From contig NC_133536.1 in NCBI RefSeq assembly GCF_048544455.1, positions 34,908,152-34,972,151 on the forward strand: DNA of 64,000 nt, given 5' to 3'. Numbering within the stretch: position 1 is the stretch's first letter; every line of letters begins with the position of its first letter. Origin of the DNA: Silene latifolia. Its lineage: Eukaryota > Streptophyta > Magnoliopsida > Caryophyllales > Caryophyllaceae. Of the stretch, positions 58,852 to 64,000 are shown in pieces. Under the pieces are notes generated by a model. It did no database searches, was not told the origin of the DNA, and saw only the letters and a list, made by a program, of their open reading frames with translations. Both the position numbers and the translations under genes were made by a program.

Positions 58852-59872
58852 TGTAACACCCCCAAATTTCCGACTTGATCAAAAATAGTATTTTAAATCT
58901 TCACTTTTCATAGGAAACTTTTCGTCCAGACCTTGATAATTTACGATTTTGTTTCTAATTGATATGAATTTTACGGTCAGACTGGTCGAAAGTACTTTAA
59001 TTCTGGACAGCTTGTATTAATCTTCACTTTTCATATATTTATAAAAATAATTAAACCCAATCTTGCTAGGGCATAAAATAGAAAGGTTAATATGACTATC
59101 AATGATAGCCACCTTGTGGACATGGGCCACGGGGCGCTTGGGACAAGCGTTTGCATTTGTGGAGTCGCCACCAATTTTTATGGGAAATTGGAACCGTTCG
59201 AATACCTCATGTCATGTCAAGACACAAAGTAGTGACATGAACACTAAGAACTCGTTACCCTTAGCATTCTATGTCTAGAATGACTCTCGTGGATGCCAAT
59301 GAACACGGATGTTCACAGAGATCTAGAGTAAGGAGCGAGGGTACGTATTAGGAAGCTCTTTAATCAAACACCTAATCCTGCCCGCCTCGATAGCGGCCTC
59401 TACTAATGATTAGAGAAATCGTTCCTATTTGATATGTTGTCGATTATATGCATGCAATTCAACATCCAACACTTACTGTCAAAACAACCGTATCGGTGCG
59501 TAGATGACGATCATGGTGTAGACACAAGTATTTGAGCTATCAGTTGACGATAAACTTACGGACTGTCATAAATCGTTCCGCGTACCAAACAAGAGACCCA
59601 ATCATCACTGGGTTGTTGGCGGGAGGTGCAGAAATGAGGTATCTACACACCTTGAAAGTTTACAATATTTGGAGTATATAAATAATAAAACAAACCGGGT
59701 TATATGCTGAAAGTTTTTAGAAGTTTCTGTTTTGACTTGATAAATAAACCCCTTTTAAATATTTTAGTATCATCGTTATTCTTTTCAAGAGTAACAAGTA
59801 ACACCTCTATTCTTCCGGCATTTTCCCCAAAAATGGAATTTTAAATCAAGTCGGAAATTTGGGGGTGTTACA
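58852..59872. mobile_element. Solo LTR with 28-bp inverted ends, target duplication AATTA
   Basis: Starts TGTAACACCCCCAAATTTCC and ends with its exact inverse over 28 bp. AATTA flanks both sides (58847-58851 and 59873-59877). TG...CA ends and a 5-bp duplication indicate an LTR left by recombination. It is interrupted by a second solo LTR; without that insert and one copy of its duplication it is about 482 bp. Confidence 0.88.
59115..59648. mobile_element. Nested solo LTR of Tat/Ogre type, target duplication CACCT
   Basis: TGTGGACATGGG ... GGTATCTACA, flanked by CACCT (59110-59114 and 59649-59653). It shares GGAGTCGCCACCAA, GGAACCGTTC, GACTCTCGT, GAGGGTACGT and GCGGCCTCTACTAA blocks with the LTR at 36907. 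It is only 534 bp long. Confidence 0.9.
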
Positions 59873-59877
59873 AATTA

Positions 59878-60794
59878 AATCCATCAAGAAAAATATATTT
59901 GGAAGAGTCATTGTATTTATTAAAAACAAAATTTAAAGATAAATACTAAGAGGTAAGTTTTTATGATGTGATAATGAAAAAAATATATTGGACAAGTGAT
60001 ATGTGATAAAAAGTGAGATATTTGAAAAAATTATGAAAACCTAAATGAAAATACATTTGTGTTTTAAGAGGTTTTAAATAATGTGATAACGAGTGAAGAT
60101 TTGTACTTGAGTTATGGCTTTTTGGACTTTTTCGACTAGGTTAAGATGAGGTTTTAAGGCTATTTGAAACCTATCGTAGAAAAAAGTTAATATTTTGATA
60201 CTGATTTCTAATTATTGATTATGTTGATACTAATTATGAAAAATGGTCATTATATTGCTATTGTTTATCATTTAACCCTTTTTATATTTAGTTGTTTCAA
60301 AAAACAAAAGGTGCAAATTTCTTATAAATATGTTGTTTGACACATAACATATGCAAGACATACACAACCAAAACATTCAAATAAATTGAGCTTTGACCCT
60401 ATATGTTTGATATATAAACATCGCACGTTATACATTAAAAATTGAAAAAAGCATCAAATTATATTCACATCATTTTGAGCAAATATTAATTGACTTGGAA
60501 CATAACATATCGTGAAATGATCTAACTTAAGAACTTAATGTTGAATGGTGCATTATTCGAATACATTTATTTTAATTAAAATGATATTTGATAAGTCACA
60601 AAATTATTTATATAATGTTTATCATGAATAACTAATTATCACTTATTAGTTATAATTAAAAATGTATGTATTTTATTTTAAAATATTGAAATTAAACCTA
60701 AGAAAATAAGAGTTGAGAAATTTAATTTATTTTAAGTAAATATATTAATGTCATATATGAATTATATTATTTTTCTTCAATTATAATAATAAAA
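59878..60794. other. AT-rich unassigned DNA
   Basis: No frame or repeat could be supported. Confidence 0.4.
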
Positions 60795-60833
60795 GTTTCA
60801 AACAGGCCGCACGAAGCGCGAGATACTACCTAG
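60795..60833. mobile_element. Possible Helitron 3' end
   Basis: A GC-rich short hairpin-like stretch (CCGCACGAAGCGCG) is followed by ACTACCTAG and then T. CTAG-T after a hairpin is the usual Helitron 3' end. No matching 5' TC end was found. Confidence 0.3.
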
Positions 60834-60839
60834 TTGGTA

Positions 60840-61722
60840 CTATAGATAAGGACTCGTCCTTCTTTTAGACTCATATCGCTAGAATGACTCTCGTACACCC
60901 CGGATAAGGTCATCCACTATCATACATTCTGAGTATGAGGTGAGGGTACGTATTGGGAAGCTCTTTAATCGAACACCCAATCCCGCCCGCGGTATCGACC
61001 TTACTGAACGATCTTGGTTGGTTAAGTGTAAAAGTTGATAAAACGGGTTTAATGGATGAATGCGCATCCACAAGTTTAAACCTAACATGTAAGATTTTTT
61101 ATACCGGTTATTTATCCAAGTATCAAGTAATTGATGTCGAATTGGTTTAAAACTAGATTTGCATGCAGAGACGAAAATTAAACATCCATTTACCAAGTTA
61201 GGCTTACGATGCTTAACACGGTCCATTTGTCTTAGAAAAATGCTTAAAAATGATAAAATATAAAATATGAACTCGTCAATCTAATTTGTCATGTATCCAT
61301 TTTAACGAAAATCAAGATTGTCCTAGATAAGTGATGGAAACGAAACAAGAGCAATGACAGGCAGCCGTTAAGGTGCGAGCGTATAGACGATTCAAAAGGG
61401 CTCCCCCTGGTTTTGTAAAATGTGAAGAACATAAGGGCATTGGGGCGCGTGTCAGACGGTAGCCCAAGTGAGCCTTATGGACTTGTAAGAGGTTGTTAAG
61501 ATCATTTTAAAAGGTTGTTAAAACCGCTTTTGCTGAAAAGGTCGTTAAGTCCGCTTTTGTGTTAAAGTGTAGAATATGACTCGGAATATTCACCATTATG
61601 TTGATAATACTCGTCGTCGGGTTTGAATTTGTAAGCTTGACATGAATAGTTTTGTAAATAAACATGTAAAATGTATTTGCTCAACTGTTTCATCACCGTA
61701 CCCGAATTAAATCGACATGACA
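60840..61722 (-). repeat. Decayed Tat/Ogre-type LTR remnant
   Basis: GACTCTCGT, GTGAGGGTACGTATTGGG and CACCCAATCCCGCCCG occur in the same order as in the LTRs at 36907 and 59115. Similarity fades after about 61020. Confidence 0.6.
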
Positions 61723-61790
61723 TGTAATGCCCCGTATTTATAATTATACATTTTATATTATTTCTACGAATTATGCATGAGACGGAATAA
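61723..61790 (+). repeat. Fragment of another LTR end
   Basis: TGTAATGCCCCGTATTTAT resembles the TGTAA-type start of Ty3 LTRs. It is cut by the microsatellite that follows. Confidence 0.35.
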
Positions 61791-61834
61791 TAATAAAATA
61801 ATAATAATTATTATTATTATTATAAAATGGTAGT

Positions 61835-61865
<31 letters not shown>

Positions 61866-61867
61866 TA

Positions 61868-61940
<73 letters not shown>
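61791..61940. repeat. (AAT)n and (TA)n microsatellites
   Basis: ATAATA/TTATTA repeats in both directions (61791-61865), then about 70 bp of TA. Confidence 0.97.
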
Positions 61941-61943
<3 letters not shown>

Positions 61944-63064
61944 TGAATCATGTGAGGCACCCTTCTTAGGATAAGGCCGCTGTACCCATCCTAAATCGTT
62001 GGATCTAAAAATTATGGACTCATCAGATGATGCCACATCCCCCCGTATTATCCTAACTAACGTACACAGTATTCTTGCGCTTTCTCTCTCTTCTATCTCA
62101 TCGTCATTGAGTTCCATCTTCAGCTCTGTCTTCACTGAGCTTTTCGACCGCCATTATCACTGAGCTTCTCCACCGCTATTATTATCCGGAAATTAGGTAA
62201 TTTCGATCATCTATTTTTCATATCGATTACTTATTATCGTTGTTCATTACTTATTTAATTTGATAAATTACTGATTTAATTTGATAAGTTTTCACTAAAC
62301 CACTTTCATTACTTATTATCATTGTTCTTATGCAGGTTTTGATCGTTTTCTGAGCATAATCGAGCACAATAGGAACTCATAAAATCAATTGAAGTCGATT
62401 TCTCGGCTTCTTCGTATGTTCCTTTCCCTTCTTAACTATTTACTACCTCGATATCGATTTTTGTTGGTTAATTTGTTATTAAATTACTTTAAAAATTGAG
62501 TTTCGCTCTTGTTCTACTCTTTCTCTTCACTCGACTTCGGTAAGTTTATGCCTTCCTATTGTGCTCCTATTTTCGCACAATTTTCAGGTATTTATCTTTA
62601 AATTATAATCATTTCTTTAAATGTTCATAATATTGTACCGATTTCAATCATTTTTCTTCACTTTTTTTGTGTAATTCCTCTTCCTTTTGATTTCTCATCA
62701 GTTCTGATAATTTATTTTGATTTTAGGGCTTATGTTGAATGCATTATTATTTATTCAGAATTATTGTAAATTATATTGATTAGGATTGCATTTGTGAATT
62801 GTATTGCTACATAAATTGCTTGAAAGCATAAAGTATGTAAAGATTATAATCATTCTATGTTAATTTTGCTTAAATTTTGATTTTTCTTTGTTAATCGGAT
62901 TAGAATTTAGTATACCTCGTCATTTTTCAATGAATAAGATCGTTTAGTATTTTATGCTAGATTATGATAACATTAGGTTCATCTAGGATGCGACGGGTGT
63001 CGAACCATGGAAAGAAGATTGACCATTGGTCCAAACACAAGCTCCCGCATTGTAATTTCTCTAT

Positions 63065-63206
63065 GCTGCTGTGAAGGGTGCCTTTGACGAGTCTGTCTTG
63101 ACTCAGCCACCTTGGGTTGCCCAGTCCTCGGCGTCCCATAGGCTCGAGTATGCTCTCATTGGTTGGTTGGGTATGGTACTCCTGCTGTTTTCATGTTCTT
63201 GAATTC
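63065..63206 (+). other. Possible internal exon without a start codon
   Basis: A frame reads [17 protein letters not shown] and [14 protein letters not shown] with amino-acid composition like real protein. It is bounded by an AG upstream and GT dinucleotides downstream. Relation to the two-exon segment at 63545 is unknown. Confidence 0.25.
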
Positions 63207-63544
63207 TCTTACGGGTGTGCCGTCTACTGAAATTATGTATTCATGCAATGTTCGGGTCAAATTGATGTACTATCAATTTATCGAGTATGAAGGTCTTTGT
63301 TAAAATATCATTTTGGCCTTTTCAATCTGAAATCAGTTAGAAGAGTTTTTTAAAACGAGTCGTTATTGATTTCTTAGGTACGTTGCGATTTTTTGATAAT
63401 ACAGAGTAGTTTATAAGTGTTTTTTAAAATGTAAACTATTGGTTGAGACGAGAATATAACTATCTAATGAGTTACCATTTCATGTTTGGGAATGATTAGC
63501 ACAAGCGATAGGGATACTGTTTGTCAGCCAATACTTGAGGTCAA

Positions 63545-64000
63545 TTGGATCGGATTTCAGACATGGAGCAAACTAGGCAACAACATCATCCACGTACAGT
63601 GAGGCTGCCAAGAGTGCCAACTAGTTCCTTGTTTGTCACTGGTGTCAGCCCTTTCTCTCTTGATATTCATCTCAATCAAATGAAGGAATTACGATCTAAG
63701 GCCATTGAACTCCAATCTCACTCGGCTCACAATAATGGTAAGAGTCGGTTCGATCAAAATTTGCTTTACTATCGCTATTATTTTAACATTGATCAATGCG
63801 GATAGTTGCATACTATAAACTGTCAATTTCCTTCGTTATTGTTATTAATTACGACACTGAATGTTACTAATTAGACGTAAATTTTTTCCGTCTAGTATCA
63901 AACCCACTTCCTCCTGTAAGCATATTCGGCAAAGCCCTATACATTGGCCAAAATAACTTCGCCGGAAACTTAGCAGACCTCGGTATTAGTGGAGTGATGC
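63545..64000 (+). CDS. Unrecognised two-exon coding segment, 3' end outside window
   Basis: Exon 1 includes MEQTRQQHHPRTVRLPRVPT (Met at 63563) and PFSLDIHLNQMKELRSKAIE, and ends at 63737 before GTAAGAG. Exon 2 begins at 63896 after TTCCGTCTAG and reads on in the same phase (phase-1 intron, 158 bp) through PLPPVSIFGKALYIGQNN and NLADLGISG to the window edge. The in-frame join over a canonical GT-AG intron supports real or recently real coding. No signal peptide or known motif is visible, and I cannot assign a family. The true start is uncertain: either Met could be used, or the sequence may be an internal exon. Confidence 0.5.

Larger units (their letters stand above)
61941..64000 (+). other. 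Gene-like locus of unknown identity, right end outside window
   Basis: After the (TA)n tract comes a leader-like CT-rich region (about 62040-62190), with a donor-like AG^GTAATT at 62194 and an acceptor-like TGCAG at 62336. The coding-like parts are at 63545-63737 and 63896-64000. I do not recognise a product. The left edge (GAATCATGTGAGGCACCC, CGTTGGATCTAAAAATTATG, GGACTCATC) resembles the termini of the chain elements in style. This could therefore be a fourth TA-linked element carrying gene sequence, or a true host gene beside a microsatellite. Confidence 0.4.

Noticed and set aside
60795..60833. Full Helitron ending here
   Set aside because: Only a weak hairpin plus CTAG-T was seen; no 5' end or helicase, so it is kept only as a possible 3' end.

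Overview
The window is repeat-dominated plant nuclear DNA, most likely from a large eudicot genome. The lineage is not provable from the sequence; a relative of the pink family is only a guess. Almost every base can be assigned to a transposable element or to a microsatellite linking two of them. I see no complete host gene. There is one captured host exon (phosphoglucan, water dikinase, minus strand, near 34 kb), one dead MULE/FAR1-type transposase exon (near 17 kb), and an unrecognised gene-like locus with a usable intron that runs off the right edge.

Region 1 (1-16.9 kb) is a nest of three LTR retrotransposons. A Sirevirus-type Ty1/Copia element (plus strand, pol and envelope-like reading frames heavily broken) was entered by an Athila-like Ty3 element (minus), which was entered in turn by a second Athila-like Ty3 element (minus) that still has long gag and protease frames. 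Each of the three carries its own short palindromic motif in strictly spaced pairs. The motif lies both in the LTR and inside coding or internal sequence. Spacing is 15 bp in the Sirevirus and 21 bp in the Ty3 elements. This is the most unusual signal in the window.

Region 2 (17.5-58.5 kb) is a chain of nine terminal-inverted-repeat (TIR) elements from three families, named here A, B and C. They are joined only by (TA)n, (GA)n, (CT)n or (GT)n tracts. Two of them host young LTR elements: a gag-only Copia element (22838-31616, target duplication CTGAC) and a gag-only Tat/Ogre-like Ty3 element (36907-49159, target duplication CTAAT). Both have nearly identical LTRs and no recognisable polymerase, so both were probably mobilised in trans. 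Family A carries a promoter-like cassette and repeated splice-acceptor-like motifs. Families A and B include large mirror-image (foldback) copies. One B element holds the dikinase exon. Family C carries a roughly 21-bp repeat that reads open as a short peptide repeat.

Region 3 (58.5-64 kb) holds a solo LTR nested in another solo LTR, both with exact target duplications. It also holds decayed Tat-type LTR sequence, a further (TA)n tract, and the intron-containing locus at the right edge.
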